A stretch of DNA of 64,000 bases. Origin: Endobacter medicaginis (GTDB taxonomy: Bacteria > Pseudomonadota > Alphaproteobacteria > Acetobacterales > Acetobacteraceae). The stretch's first letter is position 1; each line of letters starts with the position of its first letter. Of the stretch, positions 36,257 to 44,317 are shown piece by piece. The notes below the pieces were generated by a model. The model made no database searches and was not told the origin of the DNA. It was given only the letters and a program-made list of their open reading frames with translations. Both the position numbers and the translations under genes were made by a program. Location: positions 62,001 to 126,000 of the forward strand of contig NZ_JACHXV010000002.1 of NCBI RefSeq assembly GCF_014192375.1, written 5' to 3'.

Positions 36257-36969
36257 CGTTCGGCCACGCCCTCGATCCCGCCGCCGTCGGCAACGCGTTC
36301 CTGCTCGCCTTTCCGGCACTGTTCTCGATCGTCAACCCGATCGGCGCGTCGCTGGTGTTCGCAGACGTCACCGCCGGGCGGTTGCCGGCGGAACGACGGC
36401 TGCTGTCGCGCCGGGTCGCGCTCTACAGCGCCATCCTGCTGCTGGTTTCGCTGTGGGCCGGCAGCGAGGTGCTGCGCTTTTTCGGCATCTCGCTCTCCGC
36501 GCTGCGCATCGCCGGCGGGCTGGTGGTGGCGGTGCGGGCCTGGGACATGCTGCAGACACCCGAGCGGCAGGAAGCCAACAAGGAGCGCCAGGCGCATCAG
36601 GACGGGCGCACGGCGGCGGCCGGCGATGTGGCGGCCACCGCGTTCTTTCCGCTGACGATGCCATTCACGGTCGGACCGGGCAGCATTTCGGTGGCTGTGG
36701 CTCTGGGCGCCGAGCGGCCGGTCGGCGACACCGTCGCGGCGATCGATTTCGGGCTCGGCACCTCGCTCGCCGCGATCGCGATGAGCCTGGTGGTGTGGGC
36801 ACTGTACTCGTCCTCGCCGCGGCTGGTGAGCATGCTCGGCCGCTCCGGCTCGCGCATCGTGACACGGCTGGTCGCCCTGATCCTGCTGGCGATCGGGGTG
36901 CAGATCGTGATGACCGGCGTGCAGCAGGAGGTGCTCGATCTCGCCGCCCATATCCGCATGGCGGACTGA
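36253..36969 (+). CDS. MarC-family membrane protein
   Basis: This is a 238-aa six-helix MarC/YchE-type protein. Family features are ALFSIVNPIGASLVF (about 17-31), the central PLTMPFTVGPGSISVAVALG and the last helix LVALILLAIGVQIVMTGVQ. Despite the name, a role in multiple antibiotic resistance is not established for the family. It overlaps the upstream hydrolase by four bases and converges directly on the cardiolipin synthase gene, with adjacent stops. Confidence 0.9.
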   Translation: MTFGHALDPAAVGNAFLLAFPALFSIVNPIGASLVFADVTAGRLPAERRLLSRRVALYSAILLLVSLWAGSEVLRFFGISLSALRIAGGLVVAVRAWDMLQTPERQEANKERQAHQDGRTAAAGDVAATAFFPLTMPFTVGPGSISVAVALGAERPVGDTVAAIDFGLGTSLAAIAMSLVVWALYSSSPRLVSMLGRSGSRIVTRLVALILLAIGVQIVMTGVQQEVLDLAAHIRMAD

Positions 36970-38427
36970 TCAGAGGTAGGGCAGCCCGAGCCGGAGCGCG
37001 GCGTCGCGCAGCTTGACCCAGCGCGGGCGGAGGGCGAGATCGCGTTCGGCAAGCCACCCGCCGCACAGCGCCTCGATCCTGGCCGCAAGATTCGATGCCA
37101 GATCGACGTCGTAGACCTCCATGTCGATCTCGAAATTCAGCCGCAGGCTGCGCATGTCCCAGTTCGCACTGCCGACCAGGCTCCAATCGTCATCGACCAC
37201 CATCAGCTTGCTGTGGTCGAAGGCGCCCTCGTTGAAGCGGATCGACACGCCGGCCTTGAGCAGCGGCCAGACGTGACCCCACATCGCCCAGTCGATCAGC
37301 CGGTGGTTGCTGCGTCTCGGCAGCAGGATGCTCACCTTCACCCCGCGCATCGCGGCCAGCGAGAGCGCCGTGACGAGGCGCTCCTCGGGCAGGAAATAGG
37401 GCGTCATCACCAGCACCCGCGCGCGTGCCACGCTGATCGCCTGGAGCAGTGCGAACTCGATCTTCTCGATGTCGGAATCGGGCCCCGAGGTGATGACCCG
37501 CGCGGCGGCGTGTCCGGTTTCGGCAATGTCGGGGCACCAGATCTCGTCGTCGAGGGTTTCGCCGCACGCAAGCGACCAGTCGCGCGCGAACGTCTCCACG
37601 AGCTGTGTCACCACCGGCCCGCTGAAGCGGAAATGCGTGTCGCGCACGGGATGCGGCGGCGCGGCGGCCAGCACGTTCTCCGCGCCGATATTGATGCCAC
37701 CCATGAAACCGATGTGGCCGTCGATCACGAGGATCTTCTTGTGGGTGCGCAGATTGAGAAACGGCATCCGCCAGGGCAGCGGCGAGTGCATGAACTGCTG
37801 CACCGCCACCCCGCCGAGGCGGAGCCGGTTCGCGGCGGCGGAATGGAAATAGCCAGCCCCGATCCCGTCGAGCAGGACGCGGACGCTCACTCCACGCTCA
37901 TGCGCGGCAATCAGCGCGTCGATCACCGGGCCGCCGGCGGCATCGTCGCGGAAGATGTAGCTGCACAGTCCGATGGTGCTGCGTGCAGCACCGATCGCCT
38001 CGATCATCGCAGGATAGGTCTCGTCACCATCGGACAGCACCGCGACCGTGTTGCCGCCAAGCAGCGGGCGTGCGGTCAGTTTCGTCAGTGCTGTGACGAG
38101 CTGCGCGTGGCCCGCCTCGCTTTCGCGCCGCGCTGCACGGGTGATGAACGCACCACGACGGTCGCGACGACGCTGGATGCGCTGGGCAAGACGGCGGACG
38201 CGGTTGATGCCGAGCAGCGCGTAGAGCACGCTGCCGATCAGCGGCGACAGCCACACCAGCCCGATCCAGCCGATCGAGGCGGCGACATCGCGCTTGGTGC
38301 GCAGCACGTGCAGCGTGACGGTGATCGCCAGCACCACGCCGAGCAGGCTGAGCGCGGTATGCAGCCACGGCCAGTGCAGCGTATCGGAGGCGAGATCCGT
38401 CGCAGTGCCTTCGGGAGTGGAGTTCAT
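36970..38427 (-). CDS. cls: Cardiolipin synthase (phospholipase D type)
   Basis: It condenses two phosphatidylglycerol molecules into cardiolipin at the inner membrane. The 485-aa protein has two N-terminal helices (about 24-42 and 50-72) and both HKD motifs: H229xK231 to D236 (THKKILVIDG) and H405xK407 to D412 (DHSKLMVVDD), each followed by the GGIN or GSANWD turn. Length is standard. It is 27 bp downstream of the S1/P1 nuclease gene, on the same strand. Confidence 0.95.
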   Translation of the reverse strand: MNSTPEGTATDLASDTLHWPWLHTALSLLGVVLAITVTLHVLRTKRDVAASIGWIGLVWLSPLIGSVLYALLGINRVRRLAQRIQRRRDRRGAFITRAARRESEAGHAQLVTALTKLTARPLLGGNTVAVLSDGDETYPAMIEAIGAARSTIGLCSYIFRDDAAGGPVIDALIAAHERGVSVRVLLDGIGAGYFHSAAANRLRLGGVAVQQFMHSPLPWRMPFLNLRTHKKILVIDGHIGFMGGINIGAENVLAAAPPHPVRDTHFRFSGPVVTQLVETFARDWSLACGETLDDEIWCPDIAETGHAAARVITSGPDSDIEKIEFALLQAISVARARVLVMTPYFLPEERLVTALSLAAMRGVKVSILLPRRSNHRLIDWAMWGHVWPLLKAGVSIRFNEGAFDHSKLMVVDDDWSLVGSANWDMRSLRLNFEIDMEVYDVDLASNLAARIEALCGGWLAERDLALRPRWVKLRDAALRLGLPYL

Positions 38428-38454
38428 CCGCGTCTGGCCCGGCGCACGCGGGCG

Positions 38455-39507
38455 TCAGTGCGCGTCGATGATGTCGCCGCGGGTGAAGCCGCCATGGCCA
38501 GCCAGGATGTCGGCGAGCGGCACCGCCGGGTAGCCGACCTTCGCATGGTCGGTCGCCGCCCAGGCCGCGACGATCAGATCGCGCATCTCGCCCACGCCGG
38601 CGGCGAGCGAGGTCACTTCCAGCCCGATCGCCTGCGGGTTACCGTCGACGAACGCGCCCGCCTTGTACAACCTGTAGACGTCATCGACGCGGCCATGGGT
38701 GGCAAGCAGGTAGCGCGAGGTCTCGGCGGAGATGTCGTGCGTCGCCGCCATCGGCGCCGGGAGCGCCGCGCGCACCGCGGACGCGGTGACGTTGTGCTTG
38801 AGATATTCGGTCTCGAAGAAGGCGTGGATGTGGTCGGTGGTGTAGCCGTTCGGGTTCGGGCCATCGCCCCAGCCGTTGAAATGCACCGTCACATGCAGCG
38901 GCTGGCTGCCGTCGCCGACGAAATGGCTCCAGATTCCGATGTCGTGGATCGCCATCGCCGCCCACAGGTCGCGCTCGCGGGCGAAGAAGCGACGATCGGA
39001 ATCGGTCTCGCCCTCGCTGCGCGTCGCCTGCGCGTCGGCCGCGCGCCACTGGGCGAGATCGCGCACGATCTGCTGCCAGCCGTCGATGATCTCGTAGGGC
39101 AGGAAGCCCATCCTGTACTGATCGGAGCCGGCGGCGCGCAGCGCGGTGTCGTAGGCCTCGCGATCGGGCGGCAGGCTGGCGAGCGGCACCACGCCGGCGA
39201 CGCGGCCGTCATCGCCGAGATCGAGGAAATGGCCCGGATCGCGGTCATGGTCCCAGGAGCGCCCCGCCCCCTTGAGCCTGTCCGGCATCACCGACAGCGC
39301 CTCGACGGTATCGACCGCGGTGTCGTCGCGCAGGAAGGCCGGCAGCGTGGCGGGCAGGGACTGGATCGCCAGTCTGGCGATCAGCCGGTGGCCCTGCGCG
39401 CCCCAGGCGAGGGCGTGTGGCGCGGCCGCCAGGCCGAGTGCAAGGCCGATCGCCGCTCCGGCATGCGTCAGATGACGTGAGGCCGACTGACGGTGTGCCG
39501 AGCGCAT
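38455..39507 (-). CDS. S1/P1-type secreted nuclease
   Basis: This is a zinc-dependent single-strand nuclease of the S1/P1 family, 350 aa. The signal peptide ends at ALA before W35, and the mature N-terminal Trp and H40 (WGAQGHRLIA) are zinc ligands, as in P1. Further ligands lie in HFVGDGSQPLHVTVHFNGWG and in the THDISAETSR region. It is probably periplasmic or secreted, and could release phosphate and nucleosides from nucleic acids. It is divergent from yraN with a 15-bp gap. Confidence 0.9.
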   Translation of the reverse strand: MRSAHRQSASRHLTHAGAAIGLALGLAAAPHALAWGAQGHRLIARLAIQSLPATLPAFLRDDTAVDTVEALSVMPDRLKGAGRSWDHDRDPGHFLDLGDDGRVAGVVPLASLPPDREAYDTALRAAGSDQYRMGFLPYEIIDGWQQIVRDLAQWRAADAQATRSEGETDSDRRFFARERDLWAAMAIHDIGIWSHFVGDGSQPLHVTVHFNGWGDGPNPNGYTTDHIHAFFETEYLKHNVTASAVRAALPAPMAATHDISAETSRYLLATHGRVDDVYRLYKAGAFVDGNPQAIGLEVTSLAAGVGEMRDLIVAAWAATDHAKVGYPAVPLADILAGHGGFTRGDIIDAH

Positions 39508-39522
39508 GATAGGATCCTGCTG

Positions 39523-39939
39523 ATGGAAGGCCCGCCACTCAAGCCGCAAGCGCGCCCGCCCGCAACCCCCGCCCCGGCGCGACGCCTGCGTGGACGCCGG
39601 GCGGAGGCAGGGGGACGCGCAGCGGAGACCATGGCCGAACGCGCACTGCTCGACGACGGCTGGACGATCCTCGCCCGCCGCCTGCGCAACGCGGGGGGCG
39701 AGCTCGATCTGGTGGTCCGGCGCGACGGGCTGCTGTGCTTCGTGGAGGTGAAGGCACGGCCCTCGCTGGCCGAGGCCGCATTCGCGCTCACGCCGCGTCA
39801 GCAGGCGCGGCTGCGTCTGGCCGCCGAGATCGCGCTGGCCGAGCACCCGGACTGGGCCGTGGAGGGTTGTCGCTTCGACGTGATCGTGGTGGATCCCGCC
39901 GGCCAGCTCCGCCGGATCACCGACGCCATCAGGGATTGA
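39523..39939 (+). CDS. YraN / UPF0102 nuclease-fold protein
   Basis: This is a 138-aa protein of the UPF0102 family with the PD-(D/E)XK nuclease fold. Active-site-like residues are E60 and D62 (GGELDLVVRR) and E75/K77 in CFVEVKAR. An Ala/Pro/Arg-rich N-terminal extension of about 30 residues precedes the domain. AGGA lies upstream of the ATG at 39523. The function is unproven. Its TGA stop abuts the left inverted repeat of an IS remnant. Confidence 0.9.
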   Translation: MEGPPLKPQARPPATPAPARRLRGRRAEAGGRAAETMAERALLDDGWTILARRLRNAGGELDLVVRRDGLLCFVEVKARPSLAEAAFALTPRQQARLRLAAEIALAEHPDWAVEGCRFDVIVVDPAGQLRRITDAIRD

Positions 39940-39958
39940 GAGCGCCTTTCAGAACCCT
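39940..39958 (+). repeat. Left terminal inverted repeat of the IS remnant
   Basis: GAGCGCCTTTCAGAACCCT begins at the base after the yraN stop codon. It pairs with 40236-40254 with two mismatches. Confidence 0.75.
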
Positions 39959-40061
39959 GTCGGTTGCGGGCCGCCGACAAGATCGACTAGAGCCGGGCTT
40001 GCCACCGACGCAAACGGGCTTTTTCCGGCGTTCGTTCTGACCGGCGTCAACACTCACGACA

Positions 40062-40235
40062 CCTCGCATCGCACGGCGCGGCTCGGAAACCGTCCAGAAA
40101 CTCGGCCGCCACAAGTGTGGTGATCGAACGCAGCTTCGCCTGGAGCAACGGCTGCCGGAGGCTCGTCACATGCTACGAGCGCAGGAGCGACATCCATCAC
40201 GCATCCTCGCTCGTCTGCCTCAGAAAACTGGCTGG
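40062..40235 (+). pseudogene. IS5-family transposase C-terminal fragment, frameshifted
   Basis: The frame from 40062 reads PRIARRG then LGRHK; after one extra base near 40116-40120 the next frame reads VIERSFAWSNGCRRL, YERRSDIHHA and CLRKL. Removing the extra base restores HKWVIERSFAW, the catalytic-Glu region of DDE transposases of this family. A short deletion after DIHHA is also likely. The start of the protein is missing. Confidence 0.75.
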
Positions 40236-40254
40236 AGGGTTTTCAAAGGCGCTC
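40236..40254 (-). repeat. Right terminal inverted repeat of the IS remnant
   Basis: Read on the minus strand the sequence is GAGCGCCTTTGAAAACCCT, matching the left end at 17 of 19 positions. It lies directly after the transposase fragment. Confidence 0.75.
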
Positions 40255-40344
40255 CTAACCCCGGGGTTCAGCCTGATTGAAGGAATCGGGCTTCACCGCC
40301 CGGCACGCGCCGCGCAGACTGCGCCGAAATCCCAATCGAGCGAA

Positions 40345-41550
40345 ATGATGCCTGTCAGACCGACCCGCCCCATGCCGATCACTGGCCTGCCCCGCCGGCA
40401 ATGGCTGGGCAGCAGCGTAGCCCTGGGCGCGCTGGGCCTGCTCGGCGCCTGCGCAGGTCCGGCACGCCGTACGGGCCTCGCGACGGACGTGCCCCCACTG
40501 ATCGCGGCGCGTGCGGACCGGATCTCGCGCATCACCGTCTGCCTGCGGCCGTTCCGTGCGGCCGGCCCGCGGATCGAGACCGAGACGCTCGCTTCCAAGA
40601 CTGTGGTGCATCATTACGGCCATGGCGGCAGCGGGTGGTCACTGTCATGGGGCAGCGCTGCCGCCGCGCTGGACCGCGCCCCGCCGGTGCAAGGCATCCG
40701 GGTCGGCGTCATCGGCTGTGGCGCGATCGGGCTGACCACCGCGCTGGTCGCGCAGGAGCGCGGTGCGATCGTGACCATCCACGCCGCCGCCCCCGTCTCG
40801 CAGGCGCGTTCGGCGCGCGCCTCAGGAAGCTGGACGCCGTCATCGCGGATCGCCAAAGCCAGCGACGTCACCCCGGCCTTCGCCGCGCAATGGGAGACGA
40901 TGGCGCGGACCTCGTTCGCCCGCTACCAGGGCATGCTTGGCCTGCCCGGCATGCCGATCGAATGGGACCGCTTCTACGGCCTGACCGCCCGCGACGCGCC
41001 GCCGCCGGCACCGGACCCGATCGGCTTCGCCGAACTCGACAACCGCATCGCCGACATGGAGCCGCAGGGCGACCGCTTCGAGACCGGCGACACCGCCCTG
41101 CCCTACACGAGGGTTCACACCAAGCCGAACCTGATCTTCAACGTCGCCTCCTATGGCGACTATCTGCTGCGACTGTTCCTCGAGCGGGGCGGGCGCCTGG
41201 AGATCCGGTCGTTCAGCCATCCCTCGCAGCTTGCCGGGCTGCCGGACCCCATCCTGTTCAACTGCACCGGCTATGGCGCGCGTGCGCTCTGGGGCGATAC
41301 CAGCATCGTACCGATCCGTGGCCAGATCGCCTGGCTGATCCCGCAGCCCGATGCGCTATGCAGCCTCTATTACCGCGACATCTACGTCGTCTCCCGACGC
41401 GACGGCATCGTGGTGCAGTGGCTGGGGCATGACATGGCCCAGGGCTACGGCCGGACCGACGAGACAGCCGATCCCGCCGAAGCCCGTCACGCGGTCGAGG
41501 TGCTGCAATCCCTCTATCGCGGCATGGGTTACGCCGCCCGAGACGCGTGA
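40345..41550 (+). CDS. Exported DAAO-like FAD oxidoreductase with circularly permuted motif order
   Basis: This is a 401-aa flavoprotein. It has a Tat-type signal (PRRQWLG, 16-22) and a lipobox-like LLGAC ending at C36. Sequence typical of the C-terminus of D-amino-acid oxidase, LRPFRAAGPRIE (67-78, R68 equals the carboxylate-binding Arg) and VVHHYGHGGSGWSLSWG (87-103), comes first. The FAD-binding GCGAIG (124-129) and the rest of the DAAO fold follow (FNCTGYGARAL, PIRGQIAWL, YVVSRRDGIVVQWLG). The protein ends in the helix that normally precedes the GLRP segment. The fold should be complete but permuted. The substrate is unknown. The start could also be ATG 40372; the open frame upstream is IS remnant. 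Confidence 0.8.
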   Translation: MMPVRPTRPMPITGLPRRQWLGSSVALGALGLLGACAGPARRTGLATDVPPLIAARADRISRITVCLRPFRAAGPRIETETLASKTVVHHYGHGGSGWSLSWGSAAAALDRAPPVQGIRVGVIGCGAIGLTTALVAQERGAIVTIHAAAPVSQARSARASGSWTPSSRIAKASDVTPAFAAQWETMARTSFARYQGMLGLPGMPIEWDRFYGLTARDAPPPAPDPIGFAELDNRIADMEPQGDRFETGDTALPYTRVHTKPNLIFNVASYGDYLLRLFLERGGRLEIRSFSHPSQLAGLPDPILFNCTGYGARALWGDTSIVPIRGQIAWLIPQPDALCSLYYRDIYVVSRRDGIVVQWLGHDMAQGYGRTDETADPAEARHAVEVLQSLYRGMGYAARDA

Positions 41551-41629
41551 GGCCGGCTGGCGCTCAGCAGGTCCCGCACGAAAGGCGCTCCAAGACGTCT
41601 GTCTGAAAAATCGCCGGAAGTTCTTTGAT

Positions 41630-41646
41630 CCTTTCTTTCAGAAAGG
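41630..41646 (+). other. Short hairpin upstream of the DUF1800 gene
   Basis: This is a 7-bp inverted repeat CCTTTCT-TTC-AGAAAGG in the 167-bp gap after the DAAO-like gene. It may be a weak terminator or operator; no T tract follows. Confidence 0.35.
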
Positions 41647-41717
41647 AACGCCCGTTGATCTTTCGTCACGCTTGGTGACACCCGCGAGGGACTTTCCCGC
41701 GCTACTCTGCCTGCATC

Positions 41718-43031
41718 ATGACGACACCGATCGACCCTTTCCGCGCCCTCCAGCGCTTCGGGCTCGGGCGCCGCGGTGACGAGCCGCTGCCGTCTGATCC
41801 GCACGCCTGGCTGATCGCCCAGACCACCGGCCCCGATCCGGCCGCGACCGCGCTTGGTGGATTGCCGAGTGCAGCCGAAGGTCTTGATCTGCTCTACGAA
41901 CAGCGCAAGCTGCGCCAGACCGGCGTGAAGCTGGTCGAGCCGGTGTTCGCCGCCGATGCCGACACGCAGATGGATGCGCTGCTCGACAGCACCTCGCCGT
42001 TCCGCGAGCGGCTGGTGGCGTTCTGGGCCAATCACTTCACCGTCAGCACGCGTCAGGGCGAGACACGCGCGCTGGTCGGGCCGTATGTGCGCGAGGCCAT
42101 TCGTCCTTACGTGACTGCACGCTTTGCCGACATGCTGTTCGCGGTGATGCGTCATCCGGCGATGGTGAAGTATCTCGACAACGAAAGCTCGATCGGTCCG
42201 CAGAGCCGTGCGGGACTGCGCAGCGGGCGCGGGTTGAACGAGAACCTGGCCCGCGAATGTCTCGAGCTGCACACGCTCGGCAGCGATGGCGGCTACAGCC
42301 AGGCGGATGTGACCAGCTTCGCCGCCATCCTGACCGGCTGGAGCGTGGCACGGCCCGGCGAGATCGAAAACTCGCGCAACGGCTTCGTCTTCCGGCCGAA
42401 CGCGCATCAGCCGGGCGACAAGACGCTGCTCGGACGGGTGTTCGGCGAGGGCGAGGATGGCGGCGTCGAGGCGCTGTCTATGCTGTCGACGCATCCGGCG
42501 ACCTATCGGCATCTGGCGCGGCAGATGGCGGCGCATTTCATCGCCGACACCCCGCCCCCGCAGGCGGTGGCGAAGCTGCAATCGGTGCTGGCCGACACCC
42601 AGGGCGATCTGGGCGCGGCGGCGCGGGTGCTGGTCGGCCTGCCCGATCCCGGGGCCACCGAGCAGCGCAAGCTGCGCACGCCGATCGTCTATGCCGCGGC
42701 GGCGATGCGCACGCTCGACCTACCGCAGGGGCACCGGCCGAAACTGCGCGGCGCGCTCTATGAACTCGGCGAGCCGTTGTGGGAGGCCCGCCTGCCGAAC
42801 GGCTGGTCGGACCGCTCGGTGGACTGGGCCGCACCCGATGCGCTGCTGCGCCGGGTGGACTGGGCCTACGGGCTGGCCGGACAGGGTGCCAAGGCCGACC
42901 CGATGGCCGTCGCGCAGGCTGCACTGGGCCCGAACCTGCATCCTGCGACGATGGAGGCGATCCGCCATGCCGGCGATCGTCGCGACGGGCTGACATTGCT
43001 TTATGCATCTCCGGAGTTCCTCAGATGCTGA
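41718..43031 (+). CDS. DUF1800 family protein
   Basis: This is a 437-aa DUF1800 protein. Family segments are ALQRFGLGRR at the N-terminus, PFRERLVAFWANHFTVS (about 94-110), the GLNENLARECLELHTLG core (about 173-189), and the FAAILTGWSVARP motif. The function is unknown; such genes occur beside DUF1501 genes, as here, and have been linked to envelope or secreted-polymer processes only by context. It overlaps the DUF1501 gene by seven bases. Confidence 0.9.
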   Translation: MTTPIDPFRALQRFGLGRRGDEPLPSDPHAWLIAQTTGPDPAATALGGLPSAAEGLDLLYEQRKLRQTGVKLVEPVFAADADTQMDALLDSTSPFRERLVAFWANHFTVSTRQGETRALVGPYVREAIRPYVTARFADMLFAVMRHPAMVKYLDNESSIGPQSRAGLRSGRGLNENLARECLELHTLGSDGGYSQADVTSFAAILTGWSVARPGEIENSRNGFVFRPNAHQPGDKTLLGRVFGEGEDGGVEALSMLSTHPATYRHLARQMAAHFIADTPPPQAVAKLQSVLADTQGDLGAAARVLVGLPDPGATEQRKLRTPIVYAAAAMRTLDLPQGHRPKLRGALYELGEPLWEARLPNGWSDRSVDWAAPDALLRRVDWAYGLAGQGAKADPMAVAQAALGPNLHPATMEAIRHAGDRRDGLTLLYASPEFLRC

Positions 43032-44311
43032 ATCTGCGCAAATCCCATGCGCCGCTGATCGGCCGTCGCGCCGCGCTGCTCGGGCTGTCCGCCGCATGGA
43101 GCTTCGGCGGTGCGTCGCTGGCGTTCGGCGATGCGCCGATGCTGGTCGGTCCGCGCGACCCGCGTCTGGTCATCGTGCTGCTGCGCGGCGCGCTCGACGG
43201 CATGTCGGCGGTGGTGCCGTATGGCGATCCCGCGCTGGCCTCGCTGCGCGGCCCGCTGGTCGGCGCGCCGCCCGGACAACCGGGCGGGCTGCTCGATCTC
43301 GGCGGGTTCTACGGGCTGCATCCGGCACTGGCCGGGATGTACGGGATGTATCGCGCCAACGAACTGCTCGCCGTGCATGCGGTGGCCGGCGCGACGCGCA
43401 GCCGCAGCCATTTCGACGCGCAGGACAGTCTCGAGAGCGGCGCCGAGCACCGGCTCAACAGCGGCTGGCTGAACCGTGCGGCGCTGGCGTTCGCACAGTC
43501 CAATGCCGGTGGCCGCGGCCTGCACGATGCGGCCGCTTCGCGCGATCCGATGGCGCTGGGGGTGACGGTGCCGCTGCTGTTGCAGGGCCCGGCCAAGGTC
43601 GGCAGCTACGCGCCGGACCACACCGGACGCCCCTCGCCCGACCTGTATGCGCGGATCGCCGCACTGAGCGGCAGCGACCGGCTGCTGGGCGGGACGGTTG
43701 CGGAGGGGTTGCGCCTGCGCACCCTCGCCGAGACCGGCATGCAGGATCCAATGGCGATGGGAGCCGGCGGACGTCCCGGTGCGCCCGATCCGTATGCGCG
43801 CAATCCGTTCGCCCAACTTGCCGCCGCCGGAGGGCGCCTGCTGGGCCGGCCGGACGGACCTCGGCTGGCGGCGATGGAGATCGGCGGCTGGGATACCCAT
43901 GCCGGCCAGGCGAGCCGTCTCAGCGCACCGCTCGCCCAGCTCGACCAGGGGCTGGTGGTGCTGCGCGACAGTCTCGGGCCCGAGGCCTGGGGGCGCACGG
44001 TGGTGGTGGCGATGACCGAGTTCGGCCGCACCGCGCGCATCAACGGCACCCAGGGCACCGATCACGGCACCGGCGGCGTGGCGTTCCTCGCCGGAGGTGC
44101 GATACAGGGCGGCAGGGTCGGTGGCGACTGGCCGGGCCTGGGTGCGGGGAAGCTGTATCAGGACCGCGACCTTGCGCCGACCACCGACCTGCGCGCGCTG
44201 CTCAAGGGCGTGCTGGCCGGCCATCTGGGCATCACCGATCGGGGGGCGCTGAACCGCATCTTCCCCGGCAGCGACGGCATCGGCCCGACAACGGGCCTGC
44301 TGCGGGCCTGA
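43025..44311 (+). CDS. DUF1501 family exported protein (sulfatase-like fold)
   Basis: This 428-aa DUF1501 protein has a Tat-like N-terminus (GRRAALLGLSAAWSFGGASLA). Family features are LVIVLLRGALDGMSAVVPYGD, the SRSHFDAQDSLESG segment with metal-type His/Asp residues, EIGGWDTHA and TEFGRTARINGTQGTDHGTG. The fold resembles alkaline-phosphatase/sulfatase hydrolases. It is translationally coupled to DUF1800; the pair is a conserved module of unknown role. It converges on the SDR gene six bases downstream. Confidence 0.9.
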   Translation: MLNLRKSHAPLIGRRAALLGLSAAWSFGGASLAFGDAPMLVGPRDPRLVIVLLRGALDGMSAVVPYGDPALASLRGPLVGAPPGQPGGLLDLGGFYGLHPALAGMYGMYRANELLAVHAVAGATRSRSHFDAQDSLESGAEHRLNSGWLNRAALAFAQSNAGGRGLHDAAASRDPMALGVTVPLLLQGPAKVGSYAPDHTGRPSPDLYARIAALSGSDRLLGGTVAEGLRLRTLAETGMQDPMAMGAGGRPGAPDPYARNPFAQLAAAGGRLLGRPDGPRLAAMEIGGWDTHAGQASRLSAPLAQLDQGLVVLRDSLGPEAWGRTVVVAMTEFGRTARINGTQGTDHGTGGVAFLAGGAIQGGRVGGDWPGLGAGKLYQDRDLAPTTDLRALLKGVLAGHLGITDRGALNRIFPGSDGIGPTTGLLRA

Positions 44312-44317
44312 GCCCGC

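Larger units (their letters stand above)
39940..40254 (+). mobile_element. Internally deleted IS5-family element (315 bp) with both terminal inverted repeats
   Basis: Terminal repeats of 19 bp at 39940-39958 and 40236-40254 match at 17 positions in inverted orientation. The interior keeps a C-terminal transposase piece (40062-40235) and, less certainly, an N-terminal piece read as DRLEPGLPP near 39987. Full IS5-type elements are about 0.8-1.3 kb, so most of the transposase is deleted. No exact target duplication is visible. It lies between yraN and the DAAO-like gene and might affect expression of the latter. Confidence 0.7.

Noticed and set aside
40117-40344. Long N-terminal extension of the DAAO-like protein
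   Set aside because: The extra codons are the transposase remnant and spacer; the Tat signal begins just after the ATG at 40345.
39940-40344. tRNA or small RNA gene in the yraN-oxidase gap
   Set aside because: No cloverleaf or T-loop consensus was seen; the gap is explained by the IS remnant.
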